From Promethearchaeota archaeon (GTDB lineage: Archaea; Asgardarchaeota; Lokiarchaeia; Sigyniarchaeales; SOKP01), in assembly GCA_016839745.1 (NCBI GenBank), contig JAEOTS010000152.1:1-64000 (forward strand): a stretch of 64,000 nucleotides of DNA. Direction: 5' to 3'. Under the pieces are notes generated by a model that saw only the letters and a list, made by a program, of their open reading frames with translations, made no database searches and was not told the DNA's origin. Numbering within the stretch: the stretch's first letter is position 1; each line of letters begins with the position of its first letter. The position numbers and the translations under genes are program-made. Shown here piece by piece: positions 48,933-59,796 of this stretch.

Positions 48933-50243
48933 ATGAGTAAAAAATTTAACACTATTGCAGTTTGTGGACTTTCCTGGGGTGACGAAGGTAAAGGAAAAAT
49001 AACTGACTACTTAGCTCAAAAAGCCGATATTGTTGTACGATATAATGGAGGAAATAATGCGGGACATACTATTAATGCTAACGGAATAAAATATAAATTC
49101 AAACTAATTCCCTCTGGAGCGCCGTTAGAAAAAGAAGTTGTCATAGGAAACGGTTGTGTTGTTGATCCTATGGTTTTGCTGGATGAAATTGACAACTTAA
49201 ATAAATTAGGTAAAAAAGTTAATTTAAAACTAAGCTCTACGGCTCACGTAATTTTCCCCTTTCACATTGCTCTAGATGGGTTAGAGGAAAAAACAAAGGG
49301 AAAATATAGTGCGGGGACGACAAAAAGAGGAATTGGTCCAACTTATTCAGATAAAGCGGGTAGATGGGGAATTAGAGTGTTTGATTTAGTCCATCCTGAA
49401 ATCTTAAAACCAAAATTGGAAAAATTGTTCCGAATTAAAAAAGAATTGATAAAAATTTACGATCCCGATTGGGATATGAATTTCGAATCTGTATTCGAGG
49501 AATACAAAGTATTCGGCGAGAAACTAAAACCCTATGCTACAGATACAGCCTTTTATTTGAATAACGCTATTGATTCGGGAAAGAAAATAGTTTTTGAAGG
49601 TGCTCAAGGAAATTTACTGTGTATAGACCATGGAATGTATCCGTATGGAACCTCATCAAATCCTAATGCTTTAGGGATAAGTGCGGGCACTGGAATTCCT
49701 CCTAAGAAAATAGGGAAAATCGTTGGTATTATAAAAGCTTATACTTCAAGGGTAGGAGAAGGTAAGTTTCCTACAGAATTATTTAATGATATCGCCGTGC
49801 AAATTAGAGAACAAGGACACGAATACGGAACGGTTACCGGACGCCCAAGAAGAGTGGGCTGGCTGGATCTTTTTAACCTCAAATATGGCGTAATGATAAA
49901 CGGAATCGATACCATAATCATCACCCTACTAGATGCTCTTCATGGAATAACCCCACTTAAAGTGTGTACAGGATATGAATTAAATGGAAGTAAGCTTGAA
50001 AGTTGGCCTATCCAACATGAAATAATCGAAAAATGCAAACCAATCTATAGAGAATTCGACGGTTGGAAGAAATTAACTGACGAAGAGTGGTCTGAACTTG
50101 CTAAACAGGGATACAACTCTTTACCTGAAACAATGAAGATATATCTTCAAGCAATTAAAGAACAACTTCAAATTGATATTGGTATGGTTTCTATTGGACC
50201 AAACAGAAACGATACTATTGTTTTAGACAAGAATCTGTTTTAA
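48933..50243 (+). CDS. purA: Adenylosuccinate synthetase
   Basis: VCGLSWGDEGKGKITDYLA; RYNGGNNAGHTI; GTTKRGIGPTYSDKAGRWGIR; FEGAQGNLLCIDHGMYPYGTSSN; TGRPRRVGWLD. Confidence 0.98.
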   Translation: MSKKFNTIAVCGLSWGDEGKGKITDYLAQKADIVVRYNGGNNAGHTINANGIKYKFKLIPSGAPLEKEVVIGNGCVVDPMVLLDEIDNLNKLGKKVNLKLSSTAHVIFPFHIALDGLEEKTKGKYSAGTTKRGIGPTYSDKAGRWGIRVFDLVHPEILKPKLEKLFRIKKELIKIYDPDWDMNFESVFEEYKVFGEKLKPYATDTAFYLNNAIDSGKKIVFEGAQGNLLCIDHGMYPYGTSSNPNALGISAGTGIPPKKIGKIVGIIKAYTSRVGEGKFPTELFNDIAVQIREQGHEYGTVTGRPRRVGWLDLFNLKYGVMINGIDTIIITLLDALHGITPLKVCTGYELNGSKLESWPIQHEIIEKCKPIYREFDGWKKLTDEEWSELAKQGYNSLPETMKIYLQAIKEQLQIDIGMVSIGPNRNDTIVLDKNLF

Positions 50244-50418
50244 TATATTTTTTTTTCTTTTTTTTTTTAACTCTAAAAATATCTCATCTATATGGTTTTT
50301 GAATAATCTATTTAAAATAAACGATCATGAAAGCCATAAGCTTTTTTATAGAAAAAACAATAAATAGAATATAAAAAAATTAAATAATTTTTACAAAGAG
50401 ATTCATTAAATTTGGAAT

Positions 50419-51072
50419 GTGAATAATTTGAAATTGCTAAAAGATAAGAAAAATGAATTAGACGAGGTTAACAAGGAGTTTTTAGCCGAAACCTTGAATG
50501 GCTCAGCATTATTACACGAAGCTCTCTCGAGTTTTATCAATGATAAATTAAAGAAAGATTCATTGGAAGGTGTAATCAAAGTAGAAAGAAAATGCGACAT
50601 ACTTAAAGAAAAATACACTCAGGTTTTATTTAAGGATAAAAGAGCGTTACCTTTTTTAGTAGAGGATCGTTACAATATCCTCATGATGATTGACTCCGTA
50701 AACGACAAGATGGAATTTTTTGCCAGATTCTTGGATGTCTATCCATTCAAACTGTATAAGGATATTAAGGAAGAATTTGGAGCGTTATGCAGTGCTTGTG
50801 GTCAGAGTATAGAACAATTAATCGATTGTGCTATTCTGATCGAAACGGATTTTGATGGAGCATACAAGAAGACTTTTGAGATAGAAGAGAGGAAAAGAGA
50901 AGCACGAACGGCAAAATTTAACCTGCTTGGTAAGTTGTACAAGATGAAAGACGATCCTACAAAAGTATATTTGACCTCTAAATTAGTGACATATATCTAT
51001 GATATAGTATCCTGGGTAGAAGAAACTTCAGATTATCTAAGAGGATTAATTATTAGATACCCCAGTAGATAG
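50419..51072 (+). CDS. DUF47/PhoU-like phosphate transport accessory protein; GTG start
   Basis: All-helical DUF47 pattern directly upstream of a PiT transporter. Confidence 0.8.
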   Translation: MNNLKLLKDKKNELDEVNKEFLAETLNGSALLHEALSSFINDKLKKDSLEGVIKVERKCDILKEKYTQVLFKDKRALPFLVEDRYNILMMIDSVNDKMEFFARFLDVYPFKLYKDIKEEFGALCSACGQSIEQLIDCAILIETDFDGAYKKTFEIEERKREARTAKFNLLGKLYKMKDDPTKVYLTSKLVTYIYDIVSWVEETSDYLRGLIIRYPSR

Positions 51073-51082
51073 AAATGGATGG

Positions 51083-52078
51083 ATGGGTAAAATGGCGTTA
51101 GAATACATAATAATCATATTTTTAATTATATCCATAATAATCAGTTTTGGAATTGGAGCTAACGATGAAACAATGGCTCCGCTTTATGGATCACGAATTC
51201 TTAATATGAAGCAAATTCTTATCTTAGCCGCGATTTTCGCTATCACTGGAGCATTATTTTTGGGAGAAGGTGTTGCTAAATCAGTAGGTGACAAGATACT
51301 ATTATTAGATTATGAAAGTTCTGGTATTAGCCAGAATGCTGTCGTTATGACTATTTTGATTTCAACTGCTATTGTGTTAATAATATCTAGCGCCTTAGGG
51401 CTTCCAATTTCGTCAACTCATGCTACAATAGGAGGGATTATAGGACTGGGGTTGTTACTTGGAGGCGGAGGTGGAGTGAATTGGAGTACAATACTAGAAA
51501 TGAGTATATGGTGGTTGGCTTCTCCCGTGATTGGTTTTATAGTAACATATGGCGTTGTTAAACTACTAAATAAACAAAAATTCAAATCCTTCAAGGGATT
51601 CAAGGATTATGAAAAATCAGAGAATACATACTCCTATATAATCTTAATTATAATATGCATTACCGCCTTCTCTAGAGCCGGAAATGACAGTTCTAACTCA
51701 GTTGGAATAGTTGTTGGAGTAGGTGGTGACATCAACATAATCTGGTTATTGATCATAACTGGTCTTGGCTTAGCAAGTGGTATAATGGTCTTGGGAAGAA
51801 TTGTTATTAAAAACTTAGGTAAAATGACAGAGCTTCGACCGAGTACAGCATTTGCGGTGCAAGTACCAACAGCAGCCGTCATGCTTATTGGGACTATTCA
51901 AAAAATTCCACTTTCTGGTTCTCACTTGCTTGTTGCATCATTTGTAGGACTTTCAAAAGCAAGTAATACACCAATGCAAAAAGGATTATGGAAAATTATC
52001 GCAGTTTGGTTATTGACTTTTCCAATTGCAGCAATTCTTTCAATCATATTATACTTTCCTATTAATCTAATACTCTAA
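51083..52078 (+). CDS. Inorganic phosphate transporter, PiT family
   Basis: SFGIGANDETMAPLYGSRIL; LGLPISSTHATIGGIIGLGLL; AGNDSSNSVGI; IPLSGSHLLVASFVG. Confidence 0.95.
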   Translation: MGKMALEYIIIIFLIISIIISFGIGANDETMAPLYGSRILNMKQILILAAIFAITGALFLGEGVAKSVGDKILLLDYESSGISQNAVVMTILISTAIVLIISSALGLPISSTHATIGGIIGLGLLLGGGGGVNWSTILEMSIWWLASPVIGFIVTYGVVKLLNKQKFKSFKGFKDYEKSENTYSYIILIIICITAFSRAGNDSSNSVGIVVGVGGDINIIWLLIITGLGLASGIMVLGRIVIKNLGKMTELRPSTAFAVQVPTAAVMLIGTIQKIPLSGSHLLVASFVGLSKASNTPMQKGLWKIIAVWLLTFPIAAILSIILYFPINLIL

Positions 52079-52179
52079 TTCAAAAAAGTAAGTGAAAATC
52101 TATAAAATTTATCAGACCCCAAGACTTACAAATCTACATACCGGAACAGTATCGAAACTATGCTAGTTTTGGTCCATAT

Positions 52180-52794
52180 ATGATTCCTTTTTTTGGAAAA
52201 ATGTATTTTGGGAGAATTCAAAGTATAATTAAAACAGTTTTTCAATTAAGAAAAAATTTTCCTAAAGTTCTTGATGTAGGAGGTGGTTTGGGGTTATTTT
52301 CTTTGAATTTTAAGCTAAATTTTCCAAAAAGTGATGTGTTCATTTTAGATTATTCCCTGCCTGAAGGGATTAGAGAGATTTTAACAAGAAATCCTATTTT
52401 GAGAATAAAGGATTATATAAAAGCCGACATTCAAGAAAAAACACCCTTTGACGATAATGGTTTTGATTTGATCTTTGCTCTTGACATTTTAGAGCATGTC
52501 GAAAATCCATCAATTGCTATTGACGAGATTCTGCGAATTCTAAAAAAGAACGGTTTTATGTTTGTTTCTGTACCTACCGAGAGTATTCTGCTAAAAATTG
52601 CTCGAAATCTTATAGGAACCGTTAAAAATATACAAGTAAATCCACACTGGTTAGGAAAGATCAAATCAGAAAGAGAATTCTTTAAGATCTTACAAGAAAA
52701 AAACATAAATTTTATTTTTAAGAGAAGATTTCCATATAGAATACTTCCAAGGGTATTTTCTTACGATAATTTTTACTTTGTTCAAAAGCGTTGA
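52180..52794 (+). CDS. Class I SAM-dependent methyltransferase (likely longer at the 5' end)
   Basis: VLDVGGGLGLFSLNF; FDLIFALDILEHVENPSIAIDEILRILKKNGFMFVSVP; in-frame coding-like extension upstream to about 52096. Confidence 0.88.
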   Translation: MIPFFGKMYFGRIQSIIKTVFQLRKNFPKVLDVGGGLGLFSLNFKLNFPKSDVFILDYSLPEGIREILTRNPILRIKDYIKADIQEKTPFDDNGFDLIFALDILEHVENPSIAIDEILRILKKNGFMFVSVPTESILLKIARNLIGTVKNIQVNPHWLGKIKSEREFFKILQEKNINFIFKRRFPYRILPRVFSYDNFYFVQKR

Positions 52795-52841
52795 GTTAAA
52801 TTCCAAGCGTTTTTAATTAACATTTCATTATAAGAGGAGCA

Positions 52842-53825
52842 ATGGGGATTATGTCAGAATTTAAATTTTTAGATTATGATGGAATATCGCTCTTTTCCAA
52901 TTGCCTTGTATATCAAAATGAACAGAAGGTACAAGTTCATTTATTACCCGTGATTCATATCGGAGATGTAAAGTATTACACTGATTTACTTAACTATATC
53001 AAAAACCGCACCTGTATATATGAAAAGATCAATCTCGCTTCCCCAAATATAGAACGACATAAATACGCAAAGAATCTTGATGAATATTTTGAAATAGCAT
53101 CTCCAGATATAGAAGAATTTTGGAGTCAATATAATAAGCTTTTAAAAAAATTCTATAAAAAATTCCTTACCAGAGATGTAAAATCTGTATGTAAGATGGT
53201 TAAGAAAGAATTTAAAAACTTTGACACTAAGCTGCGAAAAATTTATAATGATTGTATAAAATCAGGCTTTGGAATTCAAAATTTATATCCAATACAGTTA
53301 TATCTATGCGAAATCATGAATTTGGACCATCAAATAATTACAATTGATTATGTAGATGATATAGTTCATCGCACCAACTGGATCCATACTGATTTAGACT
53401 TTGATAAAATAACAGAAAATGTAGATCTAAACGAGTTAGTAGAAGAAATGTTAGAAGAACCATCACCAGAAATACTTGAAATACTCCTAAAACAAATAAA
53501 ACTTCTTTTAACAAATATTCTCGGTATGGTAGAATTTAAGATGACTCCTGAAATATCGAAAAGAAGAGAACTTTTGGCAAATGGATTAATTCAAGTATTA
53601 ACTCAACAGTTTAAAGAGGTTACAAAAATCACACCCAATTATATATTAGAGGGACGAAATTCAATGATCGAAGGGCAAATTTTGAATTTAATCGAAGATC
53701 ACGAGGAAATCGTGGTTTTTTACGGAGTAGCACATATGGGTGCAATCGAGAAGTTTGTACTTGAACAAGGTTTTAGTCTTAAAACCCAACAAAGGTTTAA
53801 AGCGTTCGAAATTGAAGATAATTAG
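52842..53825 (+). CDS. TraB/TIKI superfamily protein
   Basis: N-terminal VHLLPVIHIGDVKYY (GxxH-like) and C-terminal IVVFYGVAHMGAIEKFVLEQGF. Confidence 0.6.
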   Translation: MGIMSEFKFLDYDGISLFSNCLVYQNEQKVQVHLLPVIHIGDVKYYTDLLNYIKNRTCIYEKINLASPNIERHKYAKNLDEYFEIASPDIEEFWSQYNKLLKKFYKKFLTRDVKSVCKMVKKEFKNFDTKLRKIYNDCIKSGFGIQNLYPIQLYLCEIMNLDHQIITIDYVDDIVHRTNWIHTDLDFDKITENVDLNELVEEMLEEPSPEILEILLKQIKLLLTNILGMVEFKMTPEISKRRELLANGLIQVLTQQFKEVTKITPNYILEGRNSMIEGQILNLIEDHEEIVVFYGVAHMGAIEKFVLEQGFSLKTQQRFKAFEIEDN

Positions 53826-53826
53826 G

Positions 53827-54807
53827 TTATCCAATATGTTTTTTAACAAAACGCATAATACTCTTCCAAGCATCCATGCTTTCTTCTAATTTATTAGCAT
53901 ATCTTTGGAACACATGCGTCATTCTTTCATATACTTCTAATGTTACATCAACTCCAGATGTTTTTGCTCGTTCTGCTAATAATATTGCTTGGTCCCGTAT
54001 GACTTCAATAGCTCCTGCTTGGATTAAAAGGGGTGGAAGGCCATCAAGATCGGCGTAAATAGGAGATATGTATGGATTTTTCTTGTTTTTAGTTCCAGAA
54101 TATAACATTGCTATTATCGTCAGCAGGGAAGCTAATACAGGTTCATATTTATAAAATTCTTCGAAGGATTTTCCAGCATTTATTAAATCGACCCATGGAG
54201 ATAGCATAACGGCTGCAGCAGGCATCGGTAACCCTAATTCTCTAAGTTTTAACATCGTCGCCATCGTTAAACCTCCACCAGCAGATTCTCCGCACATGAT
54301 TATATTCTTTGGGTCAATCTCTTGAGTTAATAGCCATTTGTATGCAGTAATAGAATCTTCTAAAGCATTAGGGTAAGGGTGCTCAGGTGCTAGTCGATAT
54401 CCTACATTTAAGCATCGCATTTTAGTTTCTCTTGAATATAAATATGGTGACCAGCGACGGCTATCAAGATTTCCTATTATATAACCTCCTCCAAATAAGT
54501 GAAAGACGACTTTCTTATCAACAGCATTAGAAACATAAATCCATTCCGATTCCACGCCGCCTGTATCAACGCGTTTGAATATAACGTCTTCCGGGATATT
54601 TTTGTTGGTTTCAAGAGCAGTAGCCTTATCTATGTATCGATGCATACCTAATAAAAGAGCTCCATTTACCCTCCTAACAGTGAGGTCCTCTACACTTACT
54701 CCATGGTTGGCAGCGAACTCTTCTGCAGCTTTAACGCTAATTTCAGCGTCTAATTCTAGTATTTTTCCTAATTTTGGATGTATTTTTGCCACTTCGAGAT
54801 ATGACAT
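53827..54807 (-). CDS. Alpha/beta hydrolase, hormone-sensitive-lipase-like family
   Basis: HLFGGGYIIGN (oxyanion-hole region), CGESAGGGLTMA nucleophile elbow, YLAPEHPYPNALEDSITAYKWLL-type segment, MTHVFQ catalytic His region. Confidence 0.92.
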   Translation of the reverse strand: MSYLEVAKIHPKLGKILELDAEISVKAAEEFAANHGVSVEDLTVRRVNGALLLGMHRYIDKATALETNKNIPEDVIFKRVDTGGVESEWIYVSNAVDKKVVFHLFGGGYIIGNLDSRRWSPYLYSRETKMRCLNVGYRLAPEHPYPNALEDSITAYKWLLTQEIDPKNIIMCGESAGGGLTMATMLKLRELGLPMPAAAVMLSPWVDLINAGKSFEEFYKYEPVLASLLTIIAMLYSGTKNKKNPYISPIYADLDGLPPLLIQAGAIEVIRDQAILLAERAKTSGVDVTLEVYERMTHVFQRYANKLEESMDAWKSIMRFVKKHIG

Positions 54808-54938
54808 GACTTTACCTAATTAAAATTAAATTGTTAGAATGAAAAATTAATCATTCAATATCAATTCTTACATAAATAATCTCGAGGTTATACGACTTAA
54901 TATCTTAAGGGGTGATTTTAATAAGGATAGATATTTAG

Positions 54939-55049
54939 TTGTATATATATTTAGATTTAAAGGAGTCATTTAAGAAGGAAAAGAAAAGGCAAAGTAAAAT
55001 TCAAGCTAAAATAGATGAGACAGTCATAGAACGCCTTGCAGAGTTTTGA
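54939..55049 (+). CDS. Possible small ORF (36 aa), TTG start
   Basis: Reads MYIYLDLKESFKKEKKRQSKIQAKIDETVIERLAEF; composition only. Confidence 0.2.
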   Translation: MYIYLDLKESFKKEKKRQSKIQAKIDETVIERLAEF

Positions 55050-55068
55050 CCAGAGCCACGAGAACTTA

Positions 55069-56445
<1,377 letters not shown>

Positions 56446-56629
56446 TCATCACTAAAACATTCTTACTTAAATCAAGTAATATGTTGACATTGAAAAAGAT
56501 TTTTGTATTTATATCCCATCAATTTCCCATTCAAGTAAAAATAGAGATGATCTTTTCTTTTCGGATAAGGAAAATTAAACTTGGGGAACTTCTTAAGTTT
56601 TGAGGGGAAGAATGATGTGTAGAACTATG

Positions 56630-57451
56630 TTAATAACTTTTTTTACGTGCTTTTAATGAAAAAATCATAGGTACTGTATGCTTAAAGGTTTGAAATTCCC
56701 AATATCTATCTTCTCTTCGTTTCATATCAGGGTGGATTTGAAAGAAACTAAACGGAAATTCGTGAAAAAACTCTATTTCTAATCCAACCTTCAAGAGAGA
56801 ATTAATAACATGTTCCATAGGGTGAAACCAATCGTAAGTTGTTTTGTTTTGCAGTTTAGCATCAGGATTCGCGTACGATCCATCTTCGTCAAATCGATAA
56901 GGTTTTCCTTTGTTAAAATAGTCGTATCCAACTTGAAAAGCTCCCTCGTATTTTTCATCTATTAAATTACCAAATGGGTGGTTTTCAACAATATAAAAGG
57001 TTCCTCCTGGTTTCAAGCAATAATCGATTACTTCAGCCCATTTGTATAAATCGGGTAACCAACCAATAACTCCATTAGAAGTGAAAACGATATCAAACTT
57101 ATCTTCTAAGATATCTGGTACATCGTAAATATTAACATTAAAAAATTCAGCAGGGATATCTAATTCTTTGCTTAACTGGCGTGCAAGGGCTATAGCTTTA
57201 TCTGAGAAATCAACGCCAGTAACCTTCGCCCCCATTCGCGCAAAAGAAAGCGTGTCCATACCAAAATGACACTGTAAATGTAACAATGTTTTACCTTCTA
57301 CATCTCCTATTTCTTTGCGCTCAATTGGAAAAAGAGAAGATTTACCGGATTTAAACCCATCTAGGTCATATGATTTAGATTTAGCATTGATTTCAACTAA
57401 CTCATTCCATCTTTTTAAATTTGCGTTAAAGTATTCTTCGTTATCTTTCAA
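56630..57451 (-). CDS. Class I SAM-dependent methyltransferase
   Basis: KTLLHLQCHFGMDTLSFARMGAKVTGVDFSDKAIALARQLSKELDI; FDIVFTSNGVIGWLPDLYKWAEVIDYCLKPGGTFYIVENHPF. Confidence 0.93.
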   Translation of the reverse strand: MKDNEEYFNANLKRWNELVEINAKSKSYDLDGFKSGKSSLFPIERKEIGDVEGKTLLHLQCHFGMDTLSFARMGAKVTGVDFSDKAIALARQLSKELDIPAEFFNVNIYDVPDILEDKFDIVFTSNGVIGWLPDLYKWAEVIDYCLKPGGTFYIVENHPFGNLIDEKYEGAFQVGYDYFNKGKPYRFDEDGSYANPDAKLQNKTTYDWFHPMEHVINSLLKVGLEIEFFHEFPFSFFQIHPDMKRREDRYWEFQTFKHTVPMIFSLKARKKSY

Positions 57452-57478
57452 TTAAAACGCCTATTTTTACTTACTAAT

Positions 57479-57898
57479 TTAGAATCCTACGCTTTTTAAT
57501 TCGCTTTTTGATTTAGCTGTGCCGATTAACACGCTATTTTTCATATTCAGATTTTTAAAATTAAACGAACTGTTCTTAGCAACAATGCAATTCTCCAGTT
57601 TAAAGTTTTGTCCAATGGTTACGTTGTTAAAGATGATGGTGTTAGAAATCTCGACATAGTCTTGAATTACCGAATTGGCACCTATGTATACATTAGGTCC
57701 TAAAAGAACGTCATCTCCAATTTTTACATTGTCTTCTAAATAAACGGGTTCAATAAATGTTGGATAATCTCCTACATAATTCTCTAGACGACTACTTATT
57801 TTTGTGAAGAACCTTAGCATTAGTCCTTTAAGATCTGATTTGGCAATGTCATCAAAATTCCTAATAAGCTCTCCAATCTTGATTAATTCTTCTTTCAT
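57479..57898 (-). CDS. Left-handed beta-helix (hexapeptide-repeat) protein
   Basis: DNVKIGDDVLLGPNVYIGANSVIQDYVEISNTIIFNNVTIGQNFKLENCIVAKNS hexapeptide periodicity. Confidence 0.8.
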   Translation of the reverse strand: MKEELIKIGELIRNFDDIAKSDLKGLMLRFFTKISSRLENYVGDYPTFIEPVYLEDNVKIGDDVLLGPNVYIGANSVIQDYVEISNTIIFNNVTIGQNFKLENCIVAKNSSFNFKNLNMKNSVLIGTAKSKSELKSVGF

Positions 57899-57918
57899 AA
57901 TTTCTCAATATTTTTGTT

Positions 57919-58644
57919 TTATAATCCCATTAATTTCATTAATTTTACGATATTTTCCCCAGTTTTTGCGCTTGTTGTTACTACATCTAACTTGGGATTA
58001 ATTTTTTTGGCATCAGAGATCATTTTATCGACATTAGTTCCAAGGCGTTCCTTTAAATCGATCTTATTAATTACTGCAATATCTGACATTTTAAAGAGCA
58101 TCGGATGCTTTTCAACAACCCATTCTCCCTCTGTAGTTGATACTACAATTAATCTTTTATCAGTTCCTAAAATAAAATCTGATGGGCATATTAAATTTCC
58201 AACATTCTCAATAAAAACAATATCGTAATTAGTTAAATCTTTATTTTTGATTATCTGATGGATATGATAAGCATTTAAAGCGCATTCTCGACCTGTATTG
58301 ATCTGAATGGTTTCGGCTTTATGTTTTTCAATACGATCAGCATCCACTCGAGTTGTAATATCCCCACAAATCACTAATACGCGATATTTTGAGGTTAATT
58401 TCGCAGTAATCGTTTCTAATAAAGCGGTTTTCCCTGCTCCGATAGCCCCTACTATATCAAAAGATTTTATGTTATTATCTTTAAATGTCTGATGGACTCT
58501 ATCAGCTAACAATTCGTTATCTTTTTCTACCGCTTTTTTAGTCTCGATTACTTCGTCTCTTATATCATCTCGAGCTAAATTAGTACTTTCGACTTCTTTA
58601 ATTCTTGAAATAATTTTTTCTTCCTTGTCTGACATTGAAAACAA
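57919..58644 (-). CDS. hypB: Hydrogenase/urease nickel insertion GTPase HypB
   Basis: FDIVGAIGAGKTALLETI; VLVICGDITTRVDADRIEKHKAETIQINTGRECALNAYHIHQII; FIENVGNLICPSDFILGTDKRLIVVSTTEGEW; AVINKIDL. Confidence 0.96.
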   Translation of the reverse strand: MFSMSDKEEKIISRIKEVESTNLARDDIRDEVIETKKAVEKDNELLADRVHQTFKDNNIKSFDIVGAIGAGKTALLETITAKLTSKYRVLVICGDITTRVDADRIEKHKAETIQINTGRECALNAYHIHQIIKNKDLTNYDIVFIENVGNLICPSDFILGTDKRLIVVSTTEGEWVVEKHPMLFKMSDIAVINKIDLKERLGTNVDKMISDAKKINPKLDVVTTSAKTGENIVKLMKLMGL

Positions 58645-58699
58645 GCTGTTGTTTTTAGATTATTAATATTTGAATTAATTTCAATTTTTAGATATTCCC

Positions 58700-59725
58700 T
58701 TATTCTTTCCATATATTTTCCGTATTGCAGGGTACGGGAAGGTCTTTCATTGTCAGTAGACCGCTCCTTGCTTTTATCACGATCGGGATTAGATTAGCCA
58801 CCATTGCTGAAGTTCCTAAATCTCCGTGAACGCCACCAATAATCTTTTGATGAATATTGGGAGTCCCTTCTATCTCTATGCTGTCGTATTCTTCGTGCTC
58901 ACCAGCGTAAGCTACAAAATCTAAAAGGACTAATTCATTGTCATCCTTTATTGCTACAGCTTTACTTTGTAACCCACAAACATTGCCTTTAAGGACTTTT
59001 TCTCCGTAAGAAGTCGTAAAATCCTCTTCTATAATCATTTCTTTAGGAGGAAATTCTTTTATTTCATCGTATTCAAACCCAAGCGCATCACAGATCATCT
59101 GAATTGATTGCGTTAATCCAACGTGACCCGTAATTTCTTTATTGTCAATTTTTTGACGAAATTCGTTAGGACTTAAACCTGTCCCGATTTTACGTTGGAA
59201 TGATACTCTTCTTTTTGCTGAATTCATCATTCTTGTTACTTTAATCGATTTTACGGATTGGCATGGAGCTGTGATTACTATAGGTAATAAATCCATAAGA
59301 TATCCCGGATTTATCCCTGTTCCGACAACTGTAACATTATTAGCTTTAGCTATGAGATCTAATTCTTCTGAAAGCTTAGGTTGATACAAAAAAGGATACG
59401 ATAATTCTTCACATATGGAAATTATGTTAATTCCAGATTCGACCGCTTGTTTGATTAAAGGAGCTACTTTTTCTAGATAGGATGATGTAGCGGTAATAAT
59501 CACATCTATTTCTTTTCTTAAAAGAATGCCGTTTAGATCAGATTCTATTATAGTATTAAAACCTTTTTCAACCTCAAGAAGTTCACCTAGACTTTTCCCT
59601 TTGAGGTTAGGATCAATATCAACTACACCATTGAGAGAAAGATTTTCTCTATTGAGAATTAATTTTGCTATTATCCTCCCCATTGGACCTAAACCCACTT
59701 GTACTACGTTAAATTTTTTTGCCAT
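58700..59725 (-). CDS. Dihydrodipicolinate reductase-like / 2,4-diaminopentanoate dehydrogenase-like oxidoreductase
   Basis: VVQVGLGPMGRIIAKLIL Rossmann motif; GTGINPGYLMDLLPIVITAPCQSVKSIKVTRMMNSAKRR; C-terminal DLPVPCNTENIWKE. Confidence 0.8.
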   Translation of the reverse strand: MAKKFNVVQVGLGPMGRIIAKLILNRENLSLNGVVDIDPNLKGKSLGELLEVEKGFNTIIESDLNGILLRKEIDVIITATSSYLEKVAPLIKQAVESGINIISICEELSYPFLYQPKLSEELDLIAKANNVTVVGTGINPGYLMDLLPIVITAPCQSVKSIKVTRMMNSAKRRVSFQRKIGTGLSPNEFRQKIDNKEITGHVGLTQSIQMICDALGFEYDEIKEFPPKEMIIEEDFTTSYGEKVLKGNVCGLQSKAVAIKDDNELVLLDFVAYAGEHEEYDSIEIEGTPNIHQKIIGGVHGDLGTSAMVANLIPIVIKARSGLLTMKDLPVPCNTENIWKE

Positions 59726-59796
59726 TTAAATTTTCAACTTCTCTCTGTTTTTCCTATTATTTAATTTTCAGTCTAATTAATCACAATTTATTCATT

